From a candidate division CPR3 bacterium 4484_211 (GTDB taxonomy: Bacteria; Patescibacteriota; 4484-211), in contig MZGJ01000005.1 in assembly GCA_002084955.1 (NCBI GenBank), positions 1 to 47,514 on the forward strand: DNA of 47,514 bases. The letters are read 5' to 3'. Made by a program: the position numbers and the translations under genes. Below the pieces are notes generated by a model, which was not told the origin of the DNA, did no database searches, and was given only the letters and a program-made list of their open reading frames with translations. Shown one piece after another: positions 46,538 to 47,514 of the stretch; the first letter of the stretch is position 1; each line of letters begins with the position of its first letter.

Positions 46538-46632
46538 GACGGGTCGGTAAATGCCAACCCGGTTGTAATTACAATAACCAAGCGCCAAATTACAAACAAA
46601 TTCTAAATCCAAAATCCAAATAATCAAAGCTT
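46538..46632. repeat. A-rich dispersed intergenic repeat, copy 3
   Basis: GACGGGTCGGTAAATGCCAACCCGGTTGTAATTACAATAACCAAGCGCCAAATTACAAACAAATTCTAAATCC, parallel to the copy at 9570. Confidence 0.85.
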
Positions 46633-46713
46633 GCCCGTATTTAGAATTCGGAAATTGTCATTTGGACATTGTTTGAAATCAACCACAGGGAGAAGATAGC
46701 TTAAAGATAACTT

Positions 46714-46803
46714 GCCGAAGTGGCGGAATTGGTAGACGCGCAACGTTGAGGTCGTTGTCCCCATTGAATGGGGGTGGAGGTTCAAGTCCTCTCTTCGGCA
46801 CCA
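46714..46803 (+). tRNA. tRNA-Leu (GAG), CCA encoded
   Basis: Class II; GCCGAAG acceptor, TTGAGGT anticodon loop. Confidence 0.95.
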
Positions 46804-46809
46804 AGCACT

Positions 46810-46886
46810 CGGGGATTGGCGCAGTTGGCTAGCGCGCCACGTTTGGGACGTGGAGGCCGTCGGTTCAAGTCCGACATCCCCGACCA
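46810..46886 (+). tRNA. tRNA-Pro (TGG), CCA encoded
   Basis: CGGGGAT acceptor, TTTGGGA anticodon loop, GTCGGTTCAAGTCCGAC T-arm. Confidence 0.95.
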
Positions 46887-47157
46887 GCGACTCACCGCCC
46901 TCCTGACAGCAGAGAGAGAAAAATCCTTCCCCCAAGCTTCTTTTTTGCCCACCTGCTTGGCGACAACACAATTTTTTTGGCAGGCGGCGAGACCGACATG
47001 TTCATAGTCGCCCCCACTCCACCTATATGCGAGGGCGACAAAAGGAAACCCCCTTGATGCTTTTTCTTTACTTTTTCTGGGTAATTAGTTATCATTATGG
47101 TAGAAAAATAAGAAAGTTTAGAATATAATCTATACATTTTAATATTAAACAATAACT

Positions 47158-47364
47158 ATGCAGATGTCAAATAAAATATCTGATAATCTAAAAAAATTAA
47201 GAGCTAAAAAAGGCTATTCTCTCGAAAAAGTAGCTCGACTTGCTGATCTTTCATTAAATACCGTTGTAAAAATTGAGAATGGAGTAAATAAAAACCCTAC
47301 TTTTGAAACTATAACTAAACTTGCGAAAGCGTTAGATGTGCCGATTGATGATTTGATTAAATAA
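47158..47364 (+). CDS. XRE/Cro-family HTH transcriptional regulator
   Basis: ISDNLKKLRAKKGYSLEKVARLADLSLNTVVKIENGVNKNPTFETITKLAKALDVPIDDLIK. Confidence 0.93.
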   Translation: MQMSNKISDNLKKLRAKKGYSLEKVARLADLSLNTVVKIENGVNKNPTFETITKLAKALDVPIDDLIK

Positions 47365-47366
47365 CT

Positions 47367-47514
47367 ATGCAAAATTTTCAACCAATAACAAAAAAATTAT
47401 TTCCTCCTGACTATCAGTTAATTGATGGAACTGATGAAATTTTTGAGTTAAATTTTGCTCTTTGGGAATATGAAAATCTTAATAAAAAAGATTTAATTAG
47501 GCGCAGTGCCTACT
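47367..47514 (+). CDS. Unknown partial CDS, truncated by the window edge
   Basis: Open frame MQNFQPITKKLFPPDYQLIDGTDEIFELNFALWEYENLNKKDLIRRSAY..., starting 2 nt after the XRE stop. Confidence 0.6.
   Translation, partial: MQNFQPITKKLFPPDYQLIDGTDEIFELNFALWEYENLNKKDLIRRSAY

Noticed and set aside
46624-47152. Minus-strand ORFs across the tRNA-Leu/tRNA-Pro pair (46624-46971, 46892-47152) and plus ORF 46768-47007
   Set aside because: Translations such as GDVGLEPTASTSQTWRASQLRQSPS and RREDLNLHPHS are the well-known artefact of reading through tRNA genes.

Overview
The window looks like chromosomal sequence from a small-genome bacterium, probably a Candidate Phyla Radiation/Patescibacteria lineage. 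That assignment is inferred from gene content: LemA, a giant DUF2341/FN3 surface protein, Elp3, YchF, ClpC, a SufU/ferredoxin/SufS set and dense intergenic repeats. TGA behaves as a stop. I find about 40 credible CDSs and 11 tRNA genes (Asp, Gly, Arg x2, Leu x4, Glu, Gln, Pro). I found no rRNA, CRISPR array or prophage. The most interesting signals are: (1) a REP-associated Y1/HUH transposase inside a symmetric 887-bp element with nested inverted repeats, ending exactly at the uvrA start codon; (2) hairpin-forming in-frame insertions sharing a Pro-Arg-Arg-Gly-x-Thr core in three unrelated housekeeping proteins, with a weaker fourth case in UvrA; (3) a perfectly phased 44-unit 8-bp tandem array, with smaller arrays of the same unit elsewhere in a Gld-like ABC operon around a four-helix-bundle gene; (4) a reading-frame break at a CCCTTTG heptamer in the giant FN3 protein; (5) several families of dispersed palindromic or A-rich intergenic repeats. 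All functional assignments come from reading translated sequence; no database search was run.
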